Below, in pieces: positions 23,815-35,678 of a stretch of 64,000 nucleotides of DNA. A program made the translations under genes and the position numbers. Source of the DNA: Ophiosphaerella korrae (lineage: Eukaryota > Ascomycota > Dothideomycetes > Pleosporales > Phaeosphaeriaceae); contig JALNQF010000228.1 in assembly GCA_028456385.1 (NCBI GenBank), positions 1 through 64,000 on the forward strand. Reading direction: 5' to 3'. Under the pieces are notes generated by a model that saw only the letters and a list, made by a program, of their open reading frames with translations, was not told where the DNA came from and did not search any database. Position 1 is the stretch's first letter. The number at the start of each line of letters is the position of its first letter.

Positions 23815-23905
23815 ATAGTGTCTACCAGGCAGGTCATTAGGCATTGCCACCACACGTAAGAAGAATGGCCGACCCGCACCGGCCCTGACCTTGTGCTGAT
23901 GGCGA
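23815..23905 (+). repeat. Dispersed repeat family, copy 2
   Basis: Reverse complement of the block at 16268-16345 over about 70 bp, with few mismatches, including the GGCCGACCCGCACCGGCC core. Copies 1 and 2 are inverted and enclose the LINE and the decayed regulator (7.6 kb). Confidence 0.6.
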
Positions 23906-24052
23906 TAAGTACTTCAGTCGTTAGATGGAGAAACGGAGGATGGTTGCCTGCAAAAAAGAGAGCTGATGCTTATATGTCGCACTGGACGCATGAGTGAAAC
24001 GAACAGTGAAAATGATAAAAGAATATGAGACACAAGTGTGAGATGAAGCTTA

Positions 24053-24072
24053 TGTGTGTGTGTGTGTGTGTG
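24053..24072. repeat. (TG)n microsatellite
   Basis: About ten TG dinucleotides. The surrounding 23906-24730 spacer contains an inverted pair around AGAGACttttatgtGTCTCT (24127-24146) and no supported gene. Confidence 0.9.
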
Positions 24073-24731
24073 ATAGTATTGCTATTGTGTGTTCTGTCTG
24101 TGTATTCTAACTAGGTGCAGACATGAGAGACTTTTATGTGTCTCTCAGCTGTAGTCATGTGATGTAGTTTCCCGAGCCAATGAGCTTCCACCGGGAGGAC
24201 CTGGCCTGTGACATTATACGTAAGGGCAATGGTTGTTGTCAGCACAAGGAGTGGTAAGCGCTTCTACCGGCTTTCCGGTATGTTCTAGACCCATACTAGG
24301 GAGCCACATTAGGATCCTGTCAGACACACAGCGGGAGCTGACCACTCAGGTTTTCTATAGTGACAAGATCCTTAAGTACCGTCGAAGTACATTGTTCGCC
24401 TTTTTTTTAGAATAAATAATTGATAGTAATCGCTGGTCTCGTACTATTTTTTACTGGTTTTAACAGCAGGTGGCTCGTCGATCCACAGTGTTTCTATCTC
24501 GTGCAATAGTTACAGATTGCATGTGTTCTATACAGTGCTATGTGATCATATATGATACGAACAATAACACATGAGGTTTATGATGGGTATTGGAACGCGA
24601 AAAGTAGGGTACGAGACTGTGGGGTTACTTGGAAGAATCCTATCTTGAGTTGCCCATCGCCCTGTGTCTATTGGCTGATTATCTTCCACTGTTTCATTGC
24701 ACACTGTTGAAAAGATATGAAAAGCGTCTTA

Positions 24732-25133
24732 TTAGTCCGTATAAATCACAACGACAAGGGCGAACTGTTGCCAAGCTTCACTATCACCCTGCTCCCCCGA
24801 ATCAAGCTTCAAGAACCGCTTCGCCAACTTGGACAACTCGTCTTCAGACGGGTCATGCAAAATATCGACAATGGTAGGAGTCCACGCCGAACTGAATCTC
24901 GCCCAAAAACCCTCTGCAGCGCCTCCTTCCTTGTCCACTTTTCCACGTTCTCTCTGTACTCCATGAGCAGCAGCATCATGGGTCTTAATTCGTCGGCCTT
25001 TGAGGTCGAGGGGGTTGGAAGGTTGCTGTTGCTGCTGCTGTTGGAAGAGACAACGGGGTGGTTGGTTGGCTGGTCGTTGAAGGGCGGTTGATGGTGCTCC
25101 TAAATACAGTGGTCTGCTTGCTTTGGGTTCCAT
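24732..25133 (-). CDS. Hypothetical protein, Gln-rich, possible fragment
   Basis: 133 codons with a short poly-Gln run (residues ~30-37) and a plausible amphipathic C-terminal half (WARFSSAWTPTIVDILHD, EDELSKLAKRFLKLD). No family was recognised. A second minus frame over the same DNA (beginning ADELRPMMLLLMEYREN) is also open, so the correct frame is uncertain and the locus may be a broken gene. Confidence 0.25.
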   Translation of the reverse strand: MEPKASRPLYLGAPSTALQRPANQPPRCLFQQQQQQQPSNPLDLKGRRIKTHDAAAHGVQRERGKVDKEGGAAEGFWARFSSAWTPTIVDILHDPSEDELSKLAKRFLKLDSGEQGDSEAWQQFALVVVIYTD

Positions 25134-25394
25134 TTGCTATATACAAGCGGCGACGCGTAGCAATCGATGGAGAGTGGTTGTGCTTGACCTTGATCAAGAA
25201 AAAACGATCCGCAATTCTAGACTCCAAACAGACGTTGGCGAGGGTATGGTGTGGATAGACGAGGGATGAGGGATAGAAGGCAAGGTTATGTATGATCAAA
25301 GGATATCATAGACTATCTACAGACATTAAGTAGTGATTCCATCAGTAAAGCCCTTTACACTCCCAACTATCCGCAGCATCAACATGACCTTCTC

Positions 25395-26739
25395 CCTTGT
25401 ACTTTGCAAGAAGGAATCGACGTCGATTCCGCGCGGTGTGAGCGTGCGGTCTACGTTGTTGTAGTACCAGGGGAGGGATCCGGTGGGGAGGTCGTCAGAC
25501 ATGCCCGTGGTAGGAGAGCATCTTGCCGCCTTTGGCGTGGTATTCGGACAGATGGTAGCCTACCGAGGCGTTGCCGGGTTGAAGCTCGTCCGCCAGACGC
25601 TGCATGTCCTCGTTAAAGTCGTAGAAGGACCAGTTACCGCCGAGACCGAGGAAGTACTGCACGTAGTTGGGTTCCGAGCGGGTTGGGGGAATCGCCGGAG
25701 AGAAATAACCATTGGCCCTCGCTGCCTGGGTAGAGATGGGGGGAAGAGAAAGGTTTGGTTCTCACCGATGGAGTCGGTGGAGATTTTGTAGAGGGTGGAG
25801 ATTTGGGGAGAGGTGAGGCATCCTGCTGCCGTGGCCGTCGGTTACGTTGGCACCGCAGAGAAGCTCTTCTGGTCGGAAGTTGCAGCCGATGGGATCGGAA
25901 ATGATGTTATCAACCAGGCCATCTTGAGGATCGCATTGCTTGAGAACTTCGGCGCCAATTGCAGAAAACAGTGCGAATGGGATGGGTAGTCCGCCGTCGT
26001 GGGGAGATTGTAAAGCGCCACCTTCACGGTCCATGGTGCTAAGTGAGAGGACCACCAAGCTGGCGCACCGGCGAGGATGCCGCCAAAATCGTCCGGGTAC
26101 GCCTCTGCCTCTTTGAGACGCTGTCTTCCGCCAGTTGAGCAGCCAGAATAACAGTTGTATGAGATGTCGGTCTCGTAGTAAGAAGCCGTGATGAGCTTCG
26201 CGTTGACAGTAGAACCGTGCAGAGCTAGATGACGCCAGTTTTCGACCTTGTCAGGCTGGTTGGCGGCCCATGTCCTGTCGGAGCTGCTGGAGTTATGGCC
26301 AGTATCCGTAGACATGGTAGCGAAGCCGTACCGACTTCCAGGTGCCTACATAACCAATCAGTACTGACATTTATCCCCTTCCAAATCACCAAAAACATAC
26401 CATATCTAGCCAATTGATGCCACCTGCAAACCCTCGGTTGCCGACCGCATGGAACCTTCCGTTCCAGCCATCAGGGAGGAAGAGTCCGAATGCGTATGTA
26501 GTGTTTCCAATTGACTGCACCTGTACTGAAACAGCGCAAAGAGATGGGAGTGCGGTCGGATTCGTGGGGTATCCGGTGTTACCTTGGAGTACCTAGAACG
26601 TCTCATTTGCCTTGACGCTGTACGCAAAATTGACGCTTGCGTTGGATGGCAGTGCGGCTTGGATGGCAGATGGTGTGCAGTCCAAAGCGCGTGTAGCTCC
26701 TAGGAGCATGCTTTGCATGACGACCCCGTACCAGCGCAT
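25395..26739 (-). pseudogene. Tannase/feruloyl esterase, broken
   Basis: The start is probably ATG at 26739 (MRWYGVVMQSMLLGATRALD, a possible secretion leader). The N-terminal exon reads YPTNPTALPSLCAV and FLPDGWNGRFHAVGNRGFAG, but a TAG interrupts it near 26592-26594. After an intron (~26345-26402) comes SRYGFATMSTDTGH and the nucleophile elbow CYSGCSTGGRQ. Frameshifts then occur near 25988 (QCDPQDGLVDNIISDP in a new frame), near 25815, again by 25660 (YVQYFLGLGGNWSFYDFNED), and near 25500 (YHG-MSDDLPTGSLPWYY). The usual C-terminal end with the last conserved His is missing. Intact relatives are secreted alpha/beta hydrolases that cleave plant phenolic esters. Confidence 0.8.
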
Positions 26740-27434
26740 TGCGATCAGTCCTTACCAGACAGGTGAGCTCGTGCAATGAGGAGTGGTGGACAGGAGTAGG
26801 AGGAAGAAGTCATGATGGAAGTTGTAAAAGAATCGAGTCGCGTTGATCCACTAGTTCCGGTACTGTGCCTTTTGCCGTGTTAGCGTAGCGAGCTCCAGCA
26901 CCGTCGCCTCGGAGGTGCGTACATCTGCGTACATCTGAGCCAAGGTAAGGAGATTCAAACCCCTGCTCAGTACGGCTCAAGCTATGCCTATGTCGTAGAC
27001 CCCTCTAACGGCGCATCAGCATATCCCGCTGCCTGATAACTTCGGCCGACCGACGTGAAGCCCCTCCGCGCAAGCCTGCACCGCCAGCGCCCTGTCGCCA
27101 CGACTCTCCACCTCCACTTCTTGCCGCCCGACTACGACGGAGATGACGACGTCGTCCAGCAACAAGGAAACAAGACAAAGCATCTGGACATGAGCGGGCA
27201 TGGTGCATATGCTTCGGGATGAGAGAGGACAGCAAGTGCGACTCGTGGGGAGCGCCAGTTACAAGATTCCCGCTATCTAGATAGCGTCAAAGCGCACAGC
27301 ATCTAGCGAACATGGGTTCAATCGAGCCCAGCGTTCCAAAGTGGTGTGCAGTCATGCGTCTGAGTTAGCCAAGGAGACTGCGTTGGCGCCTGGGGAATTC
27401 CGCGTGGCGTTAACTTATGACCTGACACCACTTA

Positions 27435-27599
27435 CAGGGGGATGGCCCGCCGCGTGGTGACAGGTCGGGAGAACTACCTAACAGTTCTACGAATTAGAAG
27501 CTTCTGCAAATTTCTGTCCGCTATATCTAATTTGTGAATATCGTCTGGTACACTATCTACCCGAACTGTCACCACCCGGCGTGTCAACCCCCCCCCCTG
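27435..27599. mobile_element. 165-bp MITE-like element with 32-bp TIRs
   Basis: Ends begin CAGGGGG and are flanked by TA (27433-27434, 27600-27601). The arms match over about 32 bp with five differences; the shared core is GTGGTGACAG. The middle is too short to code. TA duplication plus CAG ends suggest mobilisation by a Tc1/mariner/pogo-type transposase. The rest of 26740-28225 shows no supported gene. Confidence 0.65.
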
Positions 27600-28225
27600 T
27601 AGTTATCCGCAAAAAGCATTCTCTTCAACACAGCCTAGGCTTCTCTAGACGCCATCTATCTAGCCTTTTAGCTAGTAACGTCCCTCACTGCGTAGCGAGA
27701 CACTGTGTGCCGAGACAAATGAGGGACACCTTTTACTTTCAGCAACCGCAAAAACCTACGCGCACAACGAATATTGCTATAAGTTTTATGAAAATAATCT
27801 GTCGTAGCTAATTCTGAATGTCTATGATCCATTCCTCCCCAAAAATTCCGTTTGCATCGTCGTCTCCGAGCCTAATTTGTTTGTTCCTTGTCGCTCCCAA
27901 TTTTTGCAGATTGACCTTGTCCGAGCACTCAGAATCTCCCTCTAGTAGTAGGAAGTTGTTATTAGCCCTATGCGCGCTGCAGGGTGCAAGTTCATGCAGG
28001 CCCGCTATGTTAATTAGTTACCTTTAGCAGAACCGAATCACCTTCAATACCGCCACCAAACAAAAGGTACTTCCCGGTTACGAGCAAAAATGCCCCGTTG
28101 GCCATCATAGAGCCTGGTTGGGGTTTCACGGGACGATTCACAATACTAGAGGCAAGTTGAAAAATCGGTCAATCGCATGACTGCCAACACCAGCTTCCCC
28201 GCGAATCAACATCTTGAATCAAGGG

Positions 28226-28608
28226 TAACGTATTCCACCACCGAGATTGCCACTAAAAAATACACCAAAAATCGCAAAACGCAACACCTAATATCTCTAC
28301 AACTACAGAGTAATAAATGCTTAAAATTTAAATAATAACTACTACATGTATAATCTTTAATTGATTAAATTTTTAAAACCTGCAGCTTCGTAGTTCTGAA
28401 AATAGTAGAATTTTTAGGATTTAAAAATACCCTTTTCTTAATAACTCTAGAATAGCGCGACTGCACGCTCTTAAAAGTTAATAAATCAAAGATTATATAT
28501 GTAGTAGTAATTATTTAAATTTTAAGCATTTATTATCATGTACTTGTAGAGATATTAGGTGTTGCGTTTTGCGATTTTTAGTGGCAATCTCGGTGGTGGA
28601 ATACGTTA
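28226..28608. mobile_element. 383-bp foldback MITE, long inverted arms
   Basis: Arms of roughly 125-135 bp begin TAACGTATTCCACCACCGAG and are near-perfect inverted copies around a central ~110 bp A/T-rich loop. The left arm has a 12-bp insertion (AATACACCAAAA, near 28260) absent from the right arm. The outermost TA on each side is the likely target duplication. There is no coding capacity. The rest of 28609-29159 is empty. Confidence 0.75.
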
Positions 28609-29159
28609 TGCCGCGGACGTGATTACTCCATTTTTTTATACGTGCCTCTTGTACCGTGGCGAGTCAAAACGGATTATGTTTGCCGGTCGGTTCTAGCAGT
28701 ATCTGAAGCTACTTAGCAAAAGTCAAAGTGGTATATGGCGATGCTTCCAATTTAGTGATATGGCTCTGTGGGGCGTGTAGATGCTGGGTGGCGTTTCAAG
28801 CGTCCGTCTCAATAGAAGAGCCGAGGAATTGAACACGCTAGCAGTCAGGTTCTTCTCTTCCTTTGCATAATTCAAAGAGTCAGATGTTGCGCACAGTTCC
28901 CTCTGCTGACCTTGGGGCGACTGCTGTTCGCTTAGCGTTTGCGATCTAGGGATGGTGTTGTGCGTCCTAGCGTGGAGGATGCCCATCTGGCCTCGTAGCA
29001 TGCCAATTCACATAGCGTGAGCAGGACGGGTATACTAAGTGTTGCGGGGAAGGGGAATCCTCTCCTAGCAACAAGGACTTTGGTTTGCAGCTGTTCGTGC
29101 AAACTTCCATTTCCTCGCTTCTGCTGTCTACGTAGATATCCTCTCTTGACGACACCATT

Positions 29160-30435
29160 ATGGTGTGGACCAACTCAACAACGACCGTCGATTTGAACGA
29201 ATCGCGAGCCGGTAAAGTCACTGCAGTGGTTAGTTTCTGTCCCGCCCTTGCCTTGGTTACCGTCGCCTTGCGCCTCTATAGCCGGTTTGTGCTGGGAAAG
29301 AAGCGATTTTTGGAAGACTATTTCATTGTTTTAGCCATGGTACGAGCATGTGAGCCCAGAAATAACGGAGGAGCTTCAAAGGATTTACAGTTTTTATAGA
29401 TCTCTTCAGTAGGACTGTCTCTGTCTCTGGGTATCGGTAAGTCCACCCCCTAGGTCTCGCATATGTGGTGTGAGAGCTCATTGCTTACTTGGTTATTTTA
29501 TGTTCTAGCGGTTCTCCATATTTTACGGGCGCCATATTCAGACAGTCACTCCAAAGGATAATACTACATATTTCAAGGTATGAGATAATGCAAATCCATA
29601 CATCCTTCTCTTTACTATAGGTGCTAATTTAGCCTATCCCTATACATCTCATTTGGTATTATGCTTTTCTACGCACTTACCCATCTATTTGTAAAGTTAT
29701 CGATATCACTCCAGTACCTCCGGATTAGTGTTATGCGTTTTGAGAAGCAGCTCTGCTACGTCCTTATCTCTTTTAATGTTTTGCACGGTATTACTTATTC
29801 TGTGCTTTCTTTTACGCTCTGTACACCCTTCGAAGCGATGTGGAACCGACATATACCTGGAGCCAAGTGCGTCAACATCGCCGTGGTATATTACGTAGGG
29901 CTCTGTCTCACGATGTCCATGGATTTTGCCATCCTCCTTCTTCCGGTACTTATTCTAAGGCACTTAACGCTCCGCTGGTATCAAAAGTTGGTTATCTCAA
30001 TAGTTCTATCATTTGGCGGTCTGTAAGTATCTATTCAACGTTGAGGGTTGGATTTCTAGCTAACTATTACATTTCTTCAGTGCATGTATCGTCTCCGTCC
30101 TTCGGTTTACCAGCGTACGTGCATCGACCAAATCAAAGGATATCTTATGGGATAAGGTTTACAGTGGTTTATATGCAACGATTGAGATAAACGCGGGGAT
30201 TATTGGTTCTAGTATTGTCACACTAAAGTCGCTATTCCAACGCCATTTTCCCTTCTTGCTCCGTTGGCTCGAGGCAGTTGGCGATCGGCATGTGTCTTTG
30301 GCCTCATGGAGGAGCAATGCCGGACCGGATCTGACCATCCCGCCATCGAATACGATCGAGAGCAAGCAATGCCCCAAATCGGCGACGGGGATGGAGCTTG
30401 CAACCGTTAGAAGTGCCAGCAATAGCGAGGCCTAG
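29160..30435 (+). pseudogene. PTH11-like seven-TM receptor, two frameshifts
   Basis: Exon 1 (29160-29339) reads VTAVVSFCPALALVTVALRLYSRF and EDYFIVLAM. Exon 2 (29400-29436) is SSVGLSLSLGI. Exon 3 from 29509 gives AVLHI, then after a shift GRHIQTVTPKDNTTYFK. Exon 4 reads ANLAYPYTS, and after a 2-nt insertion near 29648 continues IMLFYALTHLFVKLSISLQY to VISIVLSFGG. The last intron is 30023-30080; the final exon reads ACIVSVLRFTS and ends at 30435. The order matches fungal rhodopsin-like/PTH11-type membrane proteins with cytosolic tails. Splice sites are still good, so loss is probably recent. No CFEM domain is seen. Confidence 0.75.
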
Positions 30436-30989
30436 TCGTCATTGGTCCATAGTCGGCCTTGAGGTTGTCGGCCACAATGGTAACAGCCGGCTAGTAGGAA
30501 GAAAGAGTGAATCTACCTTAGGATGCGGAATAGGCCAGCACGAATATGCTAGTGCAGAATTTGGGATAGATACATGCAAGGACCAGATTCGCTTACCTAG
30601 CTTTGAGCTCAAATGGTATATGGATAACATATAATTCAGAGAACTTGTTGTGACTACCCCGAGAGTATCGGCCGTTCTGTTCAGCGGTGTTAGGAAATAC
30701 GATCGACATTGGGGTCGGAACTAGAAGGGTATGGATATGCAAAGTTAAACTTGAGGCATCCTGAGGCCTTGGAATTTTATGAGGAGATAGCTTCCTATTC
30801 TATTTTTTAATATTCTCTATTCTAGAGAGGGGGCCGGAGATCAGCGTGAATATATGGGTTACTAATTAGCCACTGAAGCTTCTAGCATCCTCTGACAAGA
30901 TGACTAACGTTACTTATAAGGATTTCGTTTTGAAGATTCGTCACTTAGGCCTCATCAGAAGCAGACAAACATGAATGTCTCGATCGCGC

Positions 30990-31040
30990 TAGCAGGGAGG
31001 TGGCCAGCCCGCACTGGCCCTGACCTTGTCGAGAGGCGTG
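30990..31040 (+). repeat. Dispersed repeat family, copy 3 (short)
   Basis: A shorter, diverged copy of the GGCC-AGCCCGCAC-GGCC block, in the same orientation as copy 2. Confidence 0.45.
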
Positions 31041-31467
31041 AAGGGCCTTTATGAGAATAAACTACATGTGTACGGTTGCTATGAGCGGTTGCTATGATGA
31101 CTAGATTTATTTGGTGTACATAATGGAGTCCGCTCGATAGCATGCTAAGCTTGCTGGTCCCCAGTAAAGTAACGTCATGGGCAAATGGAAGAGGATGTTA
31201 AGAGACAGGGATTCTGAAACTTTAGTGTGGAGATGCTTCTGCATCTGGTCTGCTCGTAGGCAAACAAACTGAAATTCTTACTTAGTCTAGAAGATTAGCA
31301 TTGCTCTACAGCTCAAGCAATATTTGCCTACTGGAAAGCGCAGTTTTCCTATTACTAACCTGCATCTTGCGCGGAGAACCATGGTACCTGAAGAGTACAT
31401 AGGGATATTGTTACTCAAGCTTGATATGTCAGCATGTAGCGGCGGCGGAGCAGACAAATTGCCATCT

Positions 31468-31525
31468 GCAGGAGCGATGATGGCCGACCCGCACCAGCAC
31501 ACACCTTGCGCGTAAGGCGATAATA
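31468..31525 (+). repeat. Dispersed repeat family, copy 4 (short)
   Basis: Contains ATGGCCGACCCGCACCAGCA followed by AAGGCGATAA, as at 23860-23905. The surrounding 30436-31972 spacer is otherwise A/T-rich and without a supported gene; its 31680-31970 part may be the degenerate 3' interior of the LTR element that follows. Confidence 0.45.
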
Positions 31526-31972
31526 TAGTGAGATGGAGGACAGAATACAGCTACAGATAGTGTAACGTCTTGCTAAGCACGGGTAGGGACGCTAGCTACA
31601 CAATTACTATGTCAGCGCACGTAATTCTAGGCTAGAGAATGTAGCAAAGGAAGCGTAGCTGGAAATTTAGGAGGGTTAAGTTGCGCCACCTTATGAACGA
31701 GCTTTATAAGATACTATACTTACATAATGTATAGAAAGCTTCTAGTACTAACTAGAAATATAATAGCGCTAACCTAGAAAGTAACTATTAGCTAGATAAA
31801 TTTGCTTGCGATAGCACGCACAAGGCTAGTAATAATTTCCAAGCCTAAGAGGGAGGTTTTAAGGCTAAGATAATACTATTCTACGAGGATTTAGAGCAAC
31901 AAAGGTTTGAGGTTAGCGCTGTAGGAAGTAAAGTCTCTTACGTCACGATAGAAGGCGCTGTATAAATCAGGG

Positions 31973-32379
31973 TGTTACGATACCAAGCGGCACAAGAGCC
32001 GTTGTATCGAAAGCGATTGGGCCAGGCGATGCGGCGCAGCCGAACACGTGACCGCTCTGAGCAGAGCGCTCTACGCAGAGCACTGGATAGCAAGTATATA
32101 GGAACGTCGATAGACCTCTATGGACCATCGTGTTCAATCTCTTCTTTACACTCTTATCTAAACCGAGCATCACGACTGATACTTCAATCAGATTCTTATC
32201 ATACATTGATACTCACATACCTCGTGATACTCCGATACAGAGCCCGCCATTAATCAAGCCAAGTAACCCCACTTGTTCATTGATCTCGCTCGTCTCACAG
32301 AAGCCTACTCGCCCTCGCGTTACCCTTACCCAGTTCCAAGGTCTTAACACAGGGTCGGAGACGACCATGCGAACGTAAT
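31973..32379 (+). mobile_element. Probable Ty3-type LTR (solo or truncated)
   Basis: The block opens with TGTTACGATACC and closes near GCGAACGTAAT, a degenerate complement of TGTTACG. It contains a TATA-like AAGTATATAGG (32092-32102) about 120 bp in, then a pyrimidine-rich R/U5-like stretch. No second LTR and no gag/pol are recognisable, so identification rests on ends and layout. Near 32513 another CAGGGGGTGTCC motif resembles one end of a Tc1-type element. Confidence 0.45.
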
Positions 32380-32872
32380 TTTTAGGAAAGGGTAGCTCAT
32401 AGATATCCAGCATTAGCTATAACAGATTTTATAGAATTATAGTAATATTGGTTGTGCGCATAGGTTTTGTAGTTACTAAAAGTCAAAGTACCAAAATGAT
32501 TTGTCCGGTCACAGGGGGTGTCCAGTAACCCAGGGAGGGATTTTAGATTACGCTACGTAAAGTTACGTCATAACAAGCTAACCATATCACATTTAGTAGA
32601 GAGTATTAAGAGACTGCGAAGCAGTCAGTCCCTTGTATCTAGACCTACTTGGACTAGGAATATGAAGCCCAGAGGGCTTCATATCCTCTTGAGAGCAATC
32701 AAGAATCACCTACCACAACACAACTGGCATACCACGTATCATGAAGAATTACCTGTCGTGCTTAGCGTTACGGGTGATCCGACAGATACCAAGATATAGG
32801 ATGATAAATATGGAATTCTGCTCAAACTATGGGCTAAATACTACTACCAACAAATGACTTTACACATATCGC

Positions 32873-34435
32873 TCAATACTTAATCGTGGTTGCAGTCTCG
32901 ACATCTTCTATAATTGCTTGGCCAAAGAGCTTGTCAGGGACTGGTGGGGGCGTTGCGACCTGAGGCTGGATGCGTCGTGCAGCCTCCAGAAATCGATCCC
33001 GCACCTGACTCCACTCAGATTTCAGGTTAACCAGCTTGAAATCTCGTTTCTTGAACTCGCCGTCGACCAATACATGCTCCATATCCCCAATGTTCGCATG
33101 AAGCATCACCGCAGCTACAGGATCGCTCCAGCCTAGCATATTTGGAGAATCTGCGTTGAGGAACCACGATATCGGCTTTGGCTCCTACTTGTAGGACGCC
33201 AAGGTCTCGGCGCTTCAGGGAAAGGCCCCCCCCCTGTCGCGTGGCCAGAAGGAAGCCTTGTTCAACGGTGAAGGGAGTCTGCTTTGCCACCTTTCCCTTC
33301 TCTAATTGTGCTTCGAAATTCCTCACTCCAAGTCCCTGAAGCCATATACGTGCTTGCGTTAACATGTCACCAGAAAATGTCCAGTTGGTGTCCAACCCAA
33401 GAGACGCCTGGTCAGATACTAGACGACCAGTTTGTTGGCCGTGGCCGAAGTGGAATTCGGATTCTGGCGTAATAGAGATGAATACATCCTGTTCCCGTAA
33501 AGTGCGCTGCTCCTCGCTGGTTAGGTTCGATGCATGGGAGAAGATTATCGGGTGCTCGTCGCTGTGAAAATGGTGCGCACAGATTTTAATAGGCGAGGAG
33601 GAAGCCACTAGATAAATCCCTTAGTACTGACAGTTATGTCGGCAGTAGGTGAGAGCGGGACCTACAGGGCCATGGACTGTTCAGTTGGTGGATGGTGATG
33701 AGTTTGACATTTATCTCCCTGCAAAGCTGTCAGCGCTCTTTGGAATCACTCACCACCACCACCAGGTCTAGACACCTACCTAAGCATCTTGTGCGTATGC
33801 GCTAGTTCATTTTCGGTTTCTTTGTCGAAAGATTGAGACAAGGAATCAATTGAAATGCCCGGCTGCACTAGAGAGGATGGGTTGGTTTTGGCTGCAGCGC
33901 GACGCAGCGCTTCCCACTGCTCAGACCGTGAGAAGTTGTCGTTGTGCCCCACATCAAAGCACCACCAGACCCTAGCACCACTGTCTACAGCTGCGTTAAA
34001 CCCAGGTTCGGCCACCTCCGGACGCCAGTTATTGTGGGCATGGTCAACATAAGAAGTAACACCAGCATTAAGTCCCTCCAAATAGCCTTCCAGACAACTG
34101 ATGTAAATGTCGTCTGGGTTGAAAGCGGCGACCAATTCTTTTGCCCGCGGGTTCAGCCAACTACTGAGGTATTGAGCCAAAGTAATATTAGGTGCAATGG
34201 TGCGGAAGACAGTCATCCACGCGTGCACATGGGTGTTGATGAAACCAGGGGAGACAATCTTGCCCTCGACATTGATAATCTCTGCGCCTACAGGAATCTC
34301 CGTCTCGGAATCGGAGGCAATAGCTATGATACGATCATCCTTTATCACGACGGATGCATTTGAAAGAACTTGGATGCGCTGTGTGGCGTCATTGAAAGAG
34401 AGAACGGTACCACCCCTTAGGACTTTGAATGCCAT
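32873..34435 (-). pseudogene. Amidohydrolase (TRZ/ATZ-type), frameshifted
   Basis: The start is ATG at 34435 (MAFKVLRGGTVLSFND). The N-terminal half shows the composite-domain strand and the metal-binding HVHAW within SPGFINTHVHAW, then YVDHAHNNWRPE. After an intron between ~33610 and ~33785 come CAHHFHSDEHPIIFSHASNL and ASLGLDTNWTFSGDMLTQAR. At ~33155-33162 one extra base shifts the frame from GAKADIVV to NADSPNMLGWSDPVAAVMLH, which then runs to 32873. The phase at the intron also does not close with the obvious donor and acceptor, so there may be a second lesion. Relatives deaminate or dechlorinate heterocycles. Loss of the last ~90 residues would probably inactivate it. Confidence 0.7.
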
Positions 34436-35678
34436 GACAAGCCTGTGGGAAAAAACAAGTTGAGAGAGAAATGTGCCAAGAGCAAGAGTAGAGCTGTCAA
34501 GCTTGAAGAAGATGTAATTCGATTTCAACCTTGACTTTTCCCCTCCTTTATGTAAGTTGGTTCCTTGAGGCAGGGGTTCACCAGCTCCCCGGCCTTCGGT
34601 CGTCAGAAAGGCCGAAAAAGAGGAATCCGATAGCTGCCGAACACCGAGCACGGAAAGTACGGAAGGGGGATGCAAGAAATCACCGTAAGCCCCTTGTCAG
34701 GCGGTGAAATTTTTGACCAATCCAGCATCGAAGCTACATATGTTTGATCCACCATTAATTCCCTTATCTCGCGATGACTTCCCTGCGACCCCCTTGCTAG
34801 CGCTTTTAGAATACTTACCCCGCTGTACGAAGGATCGACCCAAAAGTCAAAGGTCACCGTAATATTTTCGGGCCACTGTAGTAAAATCCTAATTAGGAAA
34901 TATCTCTTTTGAAACTACTCTAGACTCCGGCAGTGATTTCTTAGGATGTGTCTCCTCAAGACATAGATCAGCAATGTATGGCTCAGGAAAGGCATAACTC
35001 TTCAGTGCGCGGCTCAGCAGGGTATGGTTCCTCGATGAGAGCTGATTTCCTAGCTTTTTTTTTTCTTTTTAGCCATGCCAATTGTTATAGATCAATTTTT
35101 CAAAAAATCTAAAGGGTAAGGTGTGGGAAGAACACCAAACACGGGACATACACTGGTCTACATACTGGATGGGCTTTGCCACACCAAGGGTATACAAATA
35201 ATGCGAGATCCAATCAAGTCCAGCAGTTGCGGAAACCTGTCTTATCAATGGACACGGCTTAGCGCTTTCATGTCAAGTCGCTAGCGCGAATCTTCAAGCC
35301 AATTGCTCACAACGGATCTGGGGAATTGCTCTCGGTGTATGGTTCGCGGTAGCGCCATGAAATTGGGCATTCCTCTGACTGGCACTCAAATTTTGTTGAG
35401 AATGGGGTGACAGAGTTGGATTACTAGGTCATCTGCTGTCATTGAATCACTATGATTAGGACAGTTCCAGCCTGTCTTATGATAGCGCAGATCGCTCCGA
35501 TGGTACTGTACGTGATGGTCAAATATGATTGGTAAAATCCTGCCTATCGATTAAAGAACCTTGGTAGTGATATCTCACTATCCCACAGTGGACTTTGTCT
35601 CTACTAAAACTGACGCGGCTTTGCTTTCCTGCCTACTACTAACTCTATAATGATGTAGTTAATATGTCCTGGCATGCG
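34436..35678. other. Spacer without a supported gene
   Basis: The 5' flank of the amidohydrolase plus A/T-leaning sequence with a T-rich run near 35057. The minus frame 34603-34857 has no recognisable family and overlaps the amidohydrolase leader region. Confidence 0.5.

Noticed and set aside
25404..25791. Plus-strand frames over the tannase region
   Set aside because: The minus strand carries the conserved tannase motifs in several frames; the plus frames are shadows.
32518..32799. 93-codon plus frame after a CAGGGGGTGTCC motif, considered as a transposase start
   Set aside because: No HTH or DDE motif and no matching inverted end found nearby.
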